NCBI GenBank assembly: GCA_964456985.1
Contig: CAYWDH010000002.1
Coordinates: 62,001-126,000 of the forward strand
Direction of reading: 5' to 3'
Source: WJMT01 sp964456985
Lineage (GTDB): Bacteria > Acidobacteriota > Aminicenantia > Aminicenantales > Aminicenantaceae
DNA: 64,000 bases
Position 1 is the stretch's first letter; every line of letters begins with the position of its first letter. The translations under genes and the position numbers were made by a program. Shown piece by piece: positions 1-8,338 of this stretch. The notes beneath the pieces are model-generated. The model searched no databases. It saw only the letters and a list, made by a program, of their open reading frames with translations, and was not told the origin of the DNA.

Positions 1-2796
1 CGGTTTTGTCCGGAATCCATCAAGCAGGTGATAATAGGTAGCCTGAGTAATCCATTTGCCGAAATTCTCGGAACCCATGACTGCATCACGGCGCTTTCTG
101 AATAAACGGACTCCATTCGGCCAGATCTCAACTCCATCACCGTATTGATTGTCAGCATCGTTGTGGTAATTGATCCCGAAAATGGATACCATCTGCGGGC
201 TGCTCCAGAGATACGATATGGTGTGGACCACTTCATGGGCCAGGGATTCGTAATTGATATCATGGCGGCCCACCATATATTTTGAGGAGGCCGCATAAGC
301 GGCTGCATCACCTCCTCTCCGTGTCAGGTCAAAATCATGGTTGGAGAGCAGGGCAAAGATCTTTTCACCGGTTCCTGCCGAGGCATCCGTACTGAAGTAC
401 TGGGCTATGGCTGCTGCCAGGGAATCTGACTGAACTTCTTCGGCAGTATCGGTAAAAGGAAGCATGCTGACCAGCTTTCTTCCCCATCCCGGAGCTGTGC
501 TTTCAAAGTTTCTGGTTCCTTCTGCAGACACCGTCATCCCTCCAGGCACTACCGGAAAGAAGAGCGGAATATTTTCTTCTGCGCGAGTGGCCAGAATCTG
601 GGCCTTATGAGCCAGATTGCCGCCCCAGCCAGTGGGATTGGCATCACTAAGAACCACGGGCACTACCCGTACAGAGGGACCAAAGGTTTGGATAGCTTCT
701 CCGGAAACCACCACTTTCAGGCCGGTTTCCTCTCCGGTATCATCCCGGATAAGCTCCATTTCCAGGCGGTAGGGGCCTGGACTGTCGATGGTGAAGGAGT
801 TATACGTGGGAATTCCCAAGGAGACCATCATAGAGGTAGCAAAAGGATGGTCTGGTCCTGTAGGACCGTCAAGGCGGACATGATTTTCAGATTTCGGCTG
901 AGTATACAGGATTTTCTCGGTTCCACCCTGAATCAGCTTGAATCGGAATTTCACGCTAACACGTTTAGTGCCATTGGTTGTGCCTGAGATTGTGACTCGG
1001 AAGTGTCCATCCTTCCGGATGCCGAAGATAAGAGTAGGCCTTCCCACCACCATCTTCAGCTCTGCGTTCCACTGGCCGGGACCTGTGCTGCTCAACTGCT
1101 TTCCTTCAAAGTCTCTGAACACCTCATCTCCCTGCCAGACGCCTTGAGTGGGAGCAAACCAGCCATCTGTAACTACTGATTGCACTGGCTCCTCTGGTCG
1201 GATGGGCACTTCCGGTCTGTGAGTGATGGGGAGCTCTGTCTCTTCTTCCTGCTTAAGAATCTCGTTTGCTTCAGCTTCGTATCGAGAAATATAACGCAGC
1301 ATGGTGCTGGAAGTATTGGGTCCAATATCACCGTTTTCCTGACCGCGCTTTATTTTTTCTCTTGCCCTGGAAAAAATTTCCAGAGATTCCTTGGCCTTGT
1401 GTTTAGAATCTTCTAGATCAAAATCCTTCAGCCGGTGGCCTTCATTAACAGTGTCGCGTGCTTCGCGGAAATCATTAAAGGCATCATCAAAAAGGTTTTC
1501 GAAATATTCAGGGAACTCTTTGCCTATCCGCTCATCAAGATTTTCGTAGCAGGGACAAAAGGGGAGGTCAAGATTGTAGGATATGTTGAAATCACCCCTT
1601 GTCAGCCCTTGGACCATTTTTTCAAGTTGATTGGGAGAGCCGCCTGAAGTGTTGAGTTCCTGTTGAGGTCCTCCTTCCAGCTTGACAATCTCTGGTGTTT
1701 TGTTGACAAGCTTAAGCGTTAGCGGCTTGTCGGTGCCTTCCACCAACAGCTTTAACGGCGTTCTTTCACCCCTCATGAGCTTGTCCCGGTCAACAGAACC
1801 CTTGATCCCGATGACCTCGATATAAAGGATAGTATCAGAAGAGTAACCAGCATTTACGTCCCCGGATACATCATGGAATCCGTATTCGGCCCAGGAGGGA
1901 ACGATGTGAATGATCACATGGCTTGAGCTGGAGACAGGGGTTCCCAGTGCCTTCCCATCCATGAGGATTCCGTTTCTTGACTGGTCATCAGGAAAATGTC
2001 CACAGACACAGAAATAGTCCTGGTAGAAAGCCATAGGGGATACGGAGGAGATATAAGGGGAATCCTCTTCTATTCTAAAGGTGATTTTGGTTCCGGAAAG
2101 AACATCTGTGTCATAGAGGGTTACTTCAAAAGGATCTTTGTATTTTAATCCGATGGTACCACCCAAATCTAGGTCATAACCTAAATTGAGCTTATACCGG
2201 GCCTTATCATAATCATATTCTGCTGTGGTCCCGCCCACTTCCCAAGTGCCGTCCACTGGTGTTTTCTCATTATCCATCGGCATGAAGAACAACAGGTCCC
2301 CGGGGGAAATGAGGGGAGGGAAACGAATAACTGAGGAAAAATCATGGATCAGACTTACGGGTGGAAGGGAATCGATTTTGAGAGATTTCTTTCTATATGT
2401 CCTGTTTCCTTCATAATAGACTTCGATACCTAATTTAGAAGGAGGAGGTGTGTCTCCAAGGTCAAGCCGGATATAAAAAGGGAGATTGACGGATTGGCCT
2501 GAGATCTTGAGATAACCTTCTTCTTGAATGGGGTTCCACCCTTGGGGCAGAGCTCCAGCCTTCACTGTCTGGAGAACTTTCTCTGGAAGATCGATATGGA
2601 CTTCGTCAGATTTGGCTCCCTCCTGCCCCTGGACTTCTATGAGCAAAGTCTGTCCATTGACATCATCCTCACGGCTGGCTACCACAACTCCTGTAACATT
2701 GCCGCCGGCTCTTTGCAGAGTGCCGAATAACAAAGCTCCCCCAAGGAAAATTACAGCCAAGAAAAGGACTGCGCAGAAAATTCTTTTAAATTTCAC
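1..2796 (-). CDS. Large secreted/membrane-anchored HExxH (zincin-like) protein, C-terminus cut by window edge
   Basis: An open frame runs from a GTG at 2796 to the window edge without a stop, giving at least 932 codons. It is preceded by AAAGGAG seven bases before the GTG. The N-terminus is a hydrophobic signal or anchor segment (residues about 4-25). A long beta-rich region follows, then a charged helical stretch near residues 440-530, then more beta-rich sequence. Near residue 854 (bases 223-237) is HEVVH, the HExxH signature of zinc metallopeptidases, with hydrophobic residues around it. The third zinc ligand is not identified and may lie beyond the edge. Function is therefore only suggested: an exported, possibly proteolytic protein. 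It is transcribed from the repeat promoter about 330 bases upstream. Confidence 0.7.
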   Translation of the reverse strand, partial: MKFKRIFCAVLFLAVIFLGGALLFGTLQRAGGNVTGVVVASREDDVNGQTLLIEVQGQEGAKSDEVHIDLPEKVLQTVKAGALPQGWNPIQEEGYLKISGQSVNLPFYIRLDLGDTPPPSKLGIEVYYEGNRTYRKKSLKIDSLPPVSLIHDFSSVIRFPPLISPGDLLFFMPMDNEKTPVDGTWEVGGTTAEYDYDKARYKLNLGYDLDLGGTIGLKYKDPFEVTLYDTDVLSGTKITFRIEEDSPYISSVSPMAFYQDYFCVCGHFPDDQSRNGILMDGKALGTPVSSSSHVIIHIVPSWAEYGFHDVSGDVNAGYSSDTILYIEVIGIKGSVDRDKLMRGERTPLKLLVEGTDKPLTLKLVNKTPEIVKLEGGPQQELNTSGGSPNQLEKMVQGLTRGDFNISYNLDLPFCPCYENLDERIGKEFPEYFENLFDDAFNDFREARDTVNEGHRLKDFDLEDSKHKAKESLEIFSRAREKIKRGQENGDIGPNTSSTMLRYISRYEAEANEILKQEEETELPITHRPEVPIRPEEPVQSVVTDGWFAPTQGVWQGDEVFRDFEGKQLSSTGPGQWNAELKMVVGRPTLIFGIRKDGHFRVTISGTTNGTKRVSVKFRFKLIQGGTEKILYTQPKSENHVRLDGPTGPDHPFATSMMVSLGIPTYNSFTIDSPGPYRLEMELIRDDTGEETGLKVVVSGEAIQTFGPSVRVVPVVLSDANPTGWGGNLAHKAQILATRAEENIPLFFPVVPGGMTVSAEGTRNFESTAPGWGRKLVSMLPFTDTAEEVQSDSLAAAIAQYFSTDASAGTGEKIFALLSNHDFDLTRRGGDAAAYAASSKYMVGRHDINYESLAHEVVHTISYLWSSPQMVSIFGINYHNDADNQYGDGVEIWPNGVRLFRKRRDAVMGSENFGKWITQATYYHLLDGFRTKP

Positions 2797-3292
2797 TGTT
2801 TGCTCCTTTTAATCCTAATTTTATAATCCTCTCTGTCTGTTAATGACTACAAATCTAAGGCATAGCATCCCTTACTGCGAGCAGTGATCATTTTTGCAAA
2901 TTGGGATAAGTGCTGTTTTGCCTCAAAAATTTAGTTTGATGCATTGAGAATAGGCAGATATTTTTATTATCCTTTTTTTCAATGATTTTCGAGGCTTTAC
3001 CATTTACATATAATAGTGTTTTTATTTGATAGATATGGATTTAGAAAGATAAGAATTTGCTTTTTTTGTTGCTTTTGATTTTTCCTCCATTTCATCAGAT
3101 TTCCGCCCTCAAAGCCACTTAACCATTAATAATACATACAAAAAAAACGTCCGGTCAACAAAAAAATATACAAAAAAGAGAGAATATAAAAAAATCAGCG
3201 TCCCTTGTCCCTGATCAAGAAAGTTTAGAAGATCACACGTGCTCTGATAGTTGTTCAGCTGTGTTTCGTTTTTTTTGTGATGTAGCGGCTGG
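2797..3292. other. AT-rich intergenic leader with degenerate repeat-promoter copy
   Basis: No gene is visible in these 496 bases. The stretch contains the most diverged copy of the promoter repeat seen before the next four genes (about 3075-3205), oriented toward the minus-strand gene ending at base 1. Between promoter and start codon is an unusually long, AT-rich putative leader of about 320 bases. Confidence 0.6.
3129..3158 (-). promoter_or_regulatory. Repeat-borne promoter, copy 1
   Basis: On the minus strand the -35 is TTGACC (3153-3158), then an 18-base spacer, then the -10 TATTAT (3129-3134). Four other copies in the window have the same 18-base spacing. It faces the partial HExxH gene. 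Confidence 0.6.
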
Positions 3293-4564
3293 TTACTGAT
3301 TTAGTACGTACTGCTTAATCAATTCGATGGCACGCGCTACACCATCTTCTTGCTGCATCATCGCACCGATTCTCCGTGCATTCTCTTTCATGTGAAGGGA
3401 ATTGAGTATCTTTGTTATGGCGTGAGCCAGTCGCTTAGATGTCAGCGAACGACGGTGCAATAATTTTGGAGCAAGGCCTTGTCGATGTAAAAGTCTTCCC
3501 CACATAGGTTGATCTGAAGCATGTTCGACCACAATGGAAGGGCACCCGGCGATTGTTGCCGCCTGAGTTGTGCCTGCCCCCCCATGATGTACAACGGCTG
3601 CGCAGTAGGGAAAAATATACTGGTGCGGGGCGCGACTCACGCGGTACACATCTGGCGAATCTGGAAAATCACCTAACGCATCCCAATCTGCCTGGATAAT
3701 AGCCCGGCATTCCGCTATTCGAGCTGCCTCAAAGAAGATATTGAGAATCTCCAAAGGATATTGTTCCCCCGCGAGCATACTACCAAAGGTCATATACACG
3801 GGCGGCTCTCCTGCATCCAAAAACTCTTTCAGATCAGCTGGCATCTGCCAGGGAGCTTCATGTTCAGGGATGTTCAAAAATCCGCACAGATGGTAGCGCT
3901 CCTCCCAATCTGGCGGAGGAGGAAAGAGAACCGGGCTGACTGATATAAGATTCAGCAAGGAAGCATGCCATATATCATAAAAAACGCTTCTTTCCGGTTG
4001 AATGCCTTCTCGGCGATAAAGACGATCTATCTTTGGTTTCCAAGCGATATTAAGTGCCAAATCGAAGCTTTTCCACCAAACCGGATTCATCCATGAAACC
4101 AACTCAGGAACACCTGGGGGAGGAACAAACCGCGATGGAATCAATGGCGTCGTAAATACCATGACAAAGGGGCATCTTTGCTGAAATGCGGCAATCTTCA
4201 TGGGATAGACAAAAAAATGTCCAATCACCAGGTCATTCTCTGTACAAAGGGTTTTGGCCGCAGCGAGCATATCCTCAACCACTGGGTCGAAAAAATTCGT
4301 CAACAGAATTTCACCTCTTTTCACCGGATTCCATGCGTGAAATATTGTTGCCGCAAGTGCCTTGAACTGAGCTTCATCGACATCAATATATCCAACATGC
4401 CTAATCGTAAATCCCAATCGTTCACCAAATGACGTGAACTGTTTGTTCCTGATTTCTGTAACGGCAAGCGTCACATCATGTCCAATGGCACTTAACCCGC
4501 CTGCTAATGCGATAAAAGGCCTAACATCGCCTTCTGTGCCCCATGTTTGAATCCCGATTTTCAT
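3293..4564 (-). CDS. GT1-family glycosyltransferase (UGT/MGT-like)
   Basis: A 423-residue GT-B fold glycosyltransferase, the usual length for the bacterial macrolide/sterol glucosyltransferase (GT1) group. The N-terminus has the family's early glycine motif (GTEGDVRPF near residue 9). The C-terminal donor-binding domain has HHGGAGTTQAA at about residues 326-336, then a Pro-rich and Asp/Gln segment (ASDQPMWG) that in this family contacts the nucleotide-sugar. No membrane helix is seen, so it should act in the cytoplasm on a lipid or small aglycone. The acceptor cannot be told from sequence. It has its own repeat-borne promoter about 180 bases upstream and is probably a single-gene unit. Confidence 0.85.
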   Translation of the reverse strand: MKIGIQTWGTEGDVRPFIALAGGLSAIGHDVTLAVTEIRNKQFTSFGERLGFTIRHVGYIDVDEAQFKALAATIFHAWNPVKRGEILLTNFFDPVVEDMLAAAKTLCTENDLVIGHFFVYPMKIAAFQQRCPFVMVFTTPLIPSRFVPPPGVPELVSWMNPVWWKSFDLALNIAWKPKIDRLYRREGIQPERSVFYDIWHASLLNLISVSPVLFPPPPDWEERYHLCGFLNIPEHEAPWQMPADLKEFLDAGEPPVYMTFGSMLAGEQYPLEILNIFFEAARIAECRAIIQADWDALGDFPDSPDVYRVSRAPHQYIFPYCAAVVHHGGAGTTQAATIAGCPSIVVEHASDQPMWGRLLHRQGLAPKLLHRRSLTSKRLAHAITKILNSLHMKENARRIGAMMQQEDGVARAIELIKQYVLNQ

Positions 4565-4741
4565 TTTGCTCTTCTTCGTCTTCCTGTCAAATGAGCAAAG
4601 TTTGTGGTATGACTCGATTCACTTTGGCGGGAATGCTGTTCCTGATACTTTTTATTGTGCAGGGTAACAACTCTTTTTCTATTGATGCTGATTTTTCCTT
4701 CATTTCATCAGATTCCCATACCTTCAGCAGCTTCATCGCCC

Positions 4742-4771
4742 ATCATACATATGAATTAAAGAACAAGTCAA
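4742..4771 (-). promoter_or_regulatory. Repeat-borne promoter, copy 2
   Basis: On the minus strand TTGACT (4766-4771) and TATGAT (4742-4747) are separated by 18 bases. The surrounding bases (about 4690-4885) match the other repeat copies in patches, including the downstream leader block. It faces the glycosyltransferase gene. Confidence 0.65.
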
Positions 4772-5021
4772 CAAGAAATCCCTTCCTCAGCTGCCATAGA
4801 GAGATAAGTCAGAGGATATGGGGGCCGGGCAGACTTATAGGGAATCGATCTCATAGACCTTCTTTATCATCTCAGCCCATCCTTTGGGGATTGAGCGTCG
4901 TGCTCGAGCCCTTCCTCAAGAAAAAATCCGATTAGCCAGTAGAAAAGCATAAGCCGAGATTTTAATTTTTAGATATGTTTTCTCCTAACTAATTCATGAC
5001 AAAGCACAAGGAGAAAGGAGC

Positions 5022-5160
5022 ATGAAATTAAAAAAAGTGGATGTCTCTGGTTCCATCATCTCTCCCGAACGTTTCAGAACATTGGCTGACGGAGTGTTCT
5101 TCATCGTGATGACTCTCCTGGTCTTAGATCTTAGCGTGCCTGTAGTAAAAGGATTCACTT
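5022..5160 (+). pseudogene. Truncated TMEM175-family (DUF1211) potassium-channel gene, 5' fragment
   Basis: A very good ribosome site (AAGGAGAAAGGAG) precedes an ATG at 5022. The first 45 or so residues match the start of bacterial TMEM175 channel proteins: ERFRTLADGVFFIVMTLLVL fits the conserved first helix (FSDGVFAI-type signature). After about VPVVKG the homology stops. The frame then runs into the 3' end of the convergent radical SAM gene, where it is only an antisense shadow up to 5477. Normal family members are around 200 residues with several helices, so this is a remnant whose 3' part was removed, most likely at a junction near 5150-5177. Confidence 0.7.
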
Positions 5161-5176
5161 TCAATTATTCCTCCCT

Positions 5177-6271
5177 TTATTTCCCTTGCTCAAACAGCGA
5201 GCGTACGCGTTCGCGGTTTTTCCAGAGCGCACAGCCGCTGCCGGTGTATTTCGACAGTTCGGGGATTTCCCTGATTCGTTTAAAGAAGTCTGACTGCAGA
5301 GCTTCCTTTAACGATACATCTTTAAGATTTTTATCGGCAATCGGGGCGAAGGGGCATGGCTCGACATCCCCCTCAGCATTGACATGCACGAATCCGCGTC
5401 CTGCGGACAGACATCCCCCGACATCGATTTCATCCCAGGGAACACCGATAAATAATGCTGAAAACTGCTTCCGGTAAGATTTGATCAGATGCATGACTCG
5501 ATCTCGTTGATCGTCCAGGAGTACCCAGTCTTCGGTTCCCTTTTGTATCGGAGTATAGTCTAAGAACAGAAAAAATTTACATCCGACCTCGGCAAGATCT
5601 TGGATAAATTCAGGTGCTGTGACCGTCGTGAAATTTTGCCTCGTGAGGGCTATAGATGTGCCATAAAAAGTGCCATTGTTGCGTAATTGCCCCATTATTT
5701 CAAGAACCCGCTGATAAGTCCCTTCTCCCCTTCGATCATCCGTTTCCTCTGCGTCACCTTCCAAACTAAGGAGGGGGACGACGTTTTTCTGTTTTCTGAA
5801 CAACCCGATCATGGCGTCATCGATCAGCGTGCCATTGGTGAATATCAGAAAAATAATGTCCCGATGTTCTTGTGTAATTTCCAATATTTCCGGTCTAAGG
5901 AGAGGCTCGCCGCCAGCGATGACGAAAAAATTTATACCCAGTTCGTATGCTTGTTTCGTGATCTCTCTCAGTTTTTCCGCGCTCAATTCTTTTTCGGTGG
6001 ATGGATGAAACTCCCTTTGGTAGCATCCTTTGCATTCCAAGTTGCACTGGTTGGTTACGCTGAAAATGAGTATAGGCGGCACGGGAACGCCTTGCTTTGC
6101 CCACCGAGACCGAACGTGTGCGGCCTTGACTTGCCATCGGATCGTGCGGAAAAATTGGAATGCCTGTACCGGATTTCGAAGAGAGGTCTTTAAGGCATTT
6201 TTGAAAAACACCTTGAGTGCTTCGTTCAGAATGCTTCGACGGTCCGGGCTAACTATGTCTTCATCTGTCAT
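5177..6271 (-). CDS. Radical SAM protein with C-terminal cysteine (SPASM-like) region
   Basis: A radical SAM enzyme of about 364 residues. CNLECKGC (CX3CX2C) at residues 76-83 binds the [4Fe-4S] cluster, and GGEP at about 121 is the SAM-binding motif. The C-terminus has three further cysteines (in GGCLSAG, EPCPF and GSGCALW) in the layout of a partial SPASM/twitch domain. This resembles peptide- or cofactor-modifying radical SAM proteins of the PqqE/MoaA type. I chose ATG 6271 because AAGG lies ten bases upstream. A GTG at 6292 would add seven residues but has no ribosome site. No precursor peptide gene is obvious nearby, so the substrate is unknown. A repeat-borne promoter lies about 190 bases upstream. 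Confidence 0.85.
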   Translation of the reverse strand: MTDEDIVSPDRRSILNEALKVFFKNALKTSLRNPVQAFQFFRTIRWQVKAAHVRSRWAKQGVPVPPILIFSVTNQCNLECKGCYQREFHPSTEKELSAEKLREITKQAYELGINFFVIAGGEPLLRPEILEITQEHRDIIFLIFTNGTLIDDAMIGLFRKQKNVVPLLSLEGDAEETDDRRGEGTYQRVLEIMGQLRNNGTFYGTSIALTRQNFTTVTAPEFIQDLAEVGCKFFLFLDYTPIQKGTEDWVLLDDQRDRVMHLIKSYRKQFSALFIGVPWDEIDVGGCLSAGRGFVHVNAEGDVEPCPFAPIADKNLKDVSLKEALQSDFFKRIREIPELSKYTGSGCALWKNRERVRSLFEQGK

Positions 6272-6463
6272 AATAATGATCCTTGATTGCACCGAAGTTT
6301 ATATCAGAGATAAAACAAAAGTCAATTCCATAAATAGCGTTCAAGTGGCTTTGCTGCATGATCGGTTTTTTTTCTTTCTCCCGGAAGGAAATTGATTTTT
6401 TTATTGCTGTTGATTTTCCCTCCATTTCATCAACTTCCCATCCTCTACGCGGCTTCATCAGCT

Positions 6464-6493
6464 ATCATACATGTAAAATAAAGGACAAGACAA
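6464..6493 (-). promoter_or_regulatory. Repeat-borne promoter, copy 3
   Basis: On the minus strand TTGTCT (6488-6493), an 18-base spacer and TATGAT (6464-6469). The repeat spans about 6398-6545 within the 332 gene-free bases from 6272 to 6603 and faces the radical SAM gene. Its upstream block (AGTTTAAAGTCCGG near 6511) matches the copy at 26.5 kb rather than copies 4 and 5. Confidence 0.65.
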
Positions 6494-6603
6494 CATGAGG
6501 CTCATAAGAATTTAGTTTAAAGTCCGGTAAAAAATTAGTGAAATATATTTGGACTTCATGATGATTGACTCCTTAACGAAAATATTGTTCAGACTTAGAG
6601 GTT

Positions 6604-8115
6604 TTAGCCCCGCCGGGCTCCCACTACCTGAATGGACTGATATTTGATGTTTTTGCTTTTTGCAGGCACTTTTGATAAGGCATCCCTAATAAGAGAATCA
6701 AGCGCACTGTCCGAAGCAACTCCCCCGGAAGGAGGCGGAGGACAGTCGTCAGCAGCGCTGCTTGCTGCATAAGCACTTGCCTGTGCAGCTCTAGCAGCCG
6801 TTGCTTCTGCCATCTTCTGGTTATTGGACTCAACGGATGTATCGAGAGTCTCCCCCATCTGCTCATGGATGCTTTTGACCATGGCTTCAATCTCAGCCAG
6901 GTCCTCCATGTCTTTGAGTGCACTCTCATCCACATCTCCGGCATAATCGCGGATTCTCTCTCCCAGATCCTTGACATCATGAGCTTGGTCCCGGCGGGCA
7001 GACACTTCATCCCAGCCAGGAGAGCCGGTGCCGGATCTATCGTTGAGCAGCTCCTCTGGAGAGAACGGCCCTCTTGCTTCCACAGATCGGAAAGAAGAGA
7101 GTTCGGTGTTGGAAGCCAAAACCCAGCCCACATTCTCCAGCTTCACTTCTTTCCCTAAGGAAGGATGTTTCAAGCGAAGAGTCGCGATCCGCCAAACCGG
7201 GACTTGATCCTGTCTGTCAGCTGAGACAATATACTCCGGGATTGATCCTGAGGCATAATTTATCTCTATGGAACAGTCTCCGCTCTGGAACTGTGTCACA
7301 CGGTCCAAGGAGTCGCGCTTGAGGATGTAGGGTGCGGGTTTGAAGATTTCATAGCGCACCATCTGGAAATTGTAGGGATAAAGCCGGGCATAGAGACCCT
7401 GACCGATGTAAGCCCAGTTTCCCGGTTCTTCTTGGGTTTCTTCTTCCTCCTCTCTTTCTTCCTCATCCATCTCATGGTTGATAAAAGCGACTTCCTGAAG
7501 GTCTTCAATGCTTTCCTCGAAATCGATCAGCCGTTCTCTCATTTCTTCAACCCGGTCAATGATGGCCATGAGTCTTTCAGGGAGGAATCTCTCAAGGAGG
7601 TCGCCCCAATCCACACTCATACGAAAGATCTCCTGGCGGGTGAGCAACGGCCTCATGAGCTGCTGGAACTCAAAGGAATAATCCTGGAAATTCACCCCGC
7701 ACTGAATCCCCCAGATGAACCGCTGGATTTCGTCCTGCGGGATCTCTGGGTGATCCATCAATCGAAGCGATATATTGTTGATCAATTCCGCCTGGCGGCC
7801 ACTGGCCGGGCCCAGCATGTAAGGAGCGCCCTCTGGAGGAGAAGCAGATCCAATGTCCAGACAGTATGCCTCCAGGTCAAAGCTATAGTAGCCCGGCCCT
7901 ACTTTCATGTCCTCATCCTCTCTCGGTGTATGTCCTTTCACGAACCAATTGATCCAGTCAGCAGGCTTGAAAACTTGACGTCCCCCTTCAATAGTGATGA
8001 GCTTCTTGTTTTCAGATTCCTTCTCGGATAAGGGGATTAAAGATGCCTGACTTCTAAGATAGATGAAAGCCAAACAGAAAACTATCAACACAGCGATTTG
8101 TCTTCTTCTCTTCAT
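6604..8115 (-). CDS. Unknown secreted/anchored protein
   Basis: A protein of 503 residues with a positively charged start and one hydrophobic segment (about residues 7-24), so it is exported or anchored. Residues about 70-150 hold a conserved-looking block: YCLDIG, then a Pro/Gly-rich stretch, GPASGRQAE and HPEIPQDEIQRFIWGI. I recall similar blocks in secreted proteins of unknown function from Bacteroidetes, but cannot verify this. A Glu-rich coiled region lies at about 215-240, a beta-rich part follows, and the tail is Ala/Ser-rich. ATG 8115 lies inside the promoter repeat, which supplies the GAGG ribosome site. A TTG at 8118 is the alternative start. No catalytic motif is recognised. Confidence 0.7.
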   Translation of the reverse strand: MKRRRQIAVLIVFCLAFIYLRSQASLIPLSEKESENKKLITIEGGRQVFKPADWINWFVKGHTPREDEDMKVGPGYYSFDLEAYCLDIGSASPPEGAPYMLGPASGRQAELINNISLRLMDHPEIPQDEIQRFIWGIQCGVNFQDYSFEFQQLMRPLLTRQEIFRMSVDWGDLLERFLPERLMAIIDRVEEMRERLIDFEESIEDLQEVAFINHEMDEEEREEEEETQEEPGNWAYIGQGLYARLYPYNFQMVRYEIFKPAPYILKRDSLDRVTQFQSGDCSIEINYASGSIPEYIVSADRQDQVPVWRIATLRLKHPSLGKEVKLENVGWVLASNTELSSFRSVEARGPFSPEELLNDRSGTGSPGWDEVSARRDQAHDVKDLGERIRDYAGDVDESALKDMEDLAEIEAMVKSIHEQMGETLDTSVESNNQKMAEATAARAAQASAYAASSAADDCPPPPSGGVASDSALDSLIRDALSKVPAKSKNIKYQSIQVVGARRG

Positions 8116-8289
8116 CAAATTCCCATCCTCTAAGCAGCTTCATCAGCTATCATACATATGAATTAAAGAACAAGTCAACAAGAAACCCACAGAAAAGAGA
8201 GAATACCAGAAAATCATTCTTTTTATCATCTCAGCCCATCCTTTGGAGGGTATAAAGGGGTCTTCATCTTCAATAATAAGGGGACACAA
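8116..8289. repeat. 174-bp direct repeat, upstream-regulatory module, copy 4
   Basis: This block matches 9320-9493 with 7 mismatches in 174 aligned bases by my count and no gaps. The two copies are direct repeats flanking the PD40 gene at 8339-9220. It contains a complete minus-strand promoter and, at its edge, the ribosome site and start of the gene at 6604-8115. Confidence 0.9.
8149..8178 (-). promoter_or_regulatory. Repeat-borne promoter, copy 4
   Basis: On the minus strand TTGACT (8173-8178), 18 bases, TATGAT (8149-8154). The start codon of the gene ending at 6604 follows only about 34 bases after the -10, so this copy has the shortest and probably the original promoter-to-start distance. 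Confidence 0.7.
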
Positions 8290-8338
8290 GCGAAGAATCT
8301 CTTGAACAAGGTTCGGATTGATTAATTATCAATCGCCA

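Noticed and set aside
4543..4935. 130-codon plus-strand frame in the intergenic repeat region
   Set aside because: It starts antisense to the glycosyltransferase start and runs through the promoter repeat. No ribosome site or domain.
7432..8031. 199-codon plus-strand frame opposite the unknown secreted protein
   Set aside because: No ribosome site. The opposite strand has an export signal and a promoter.
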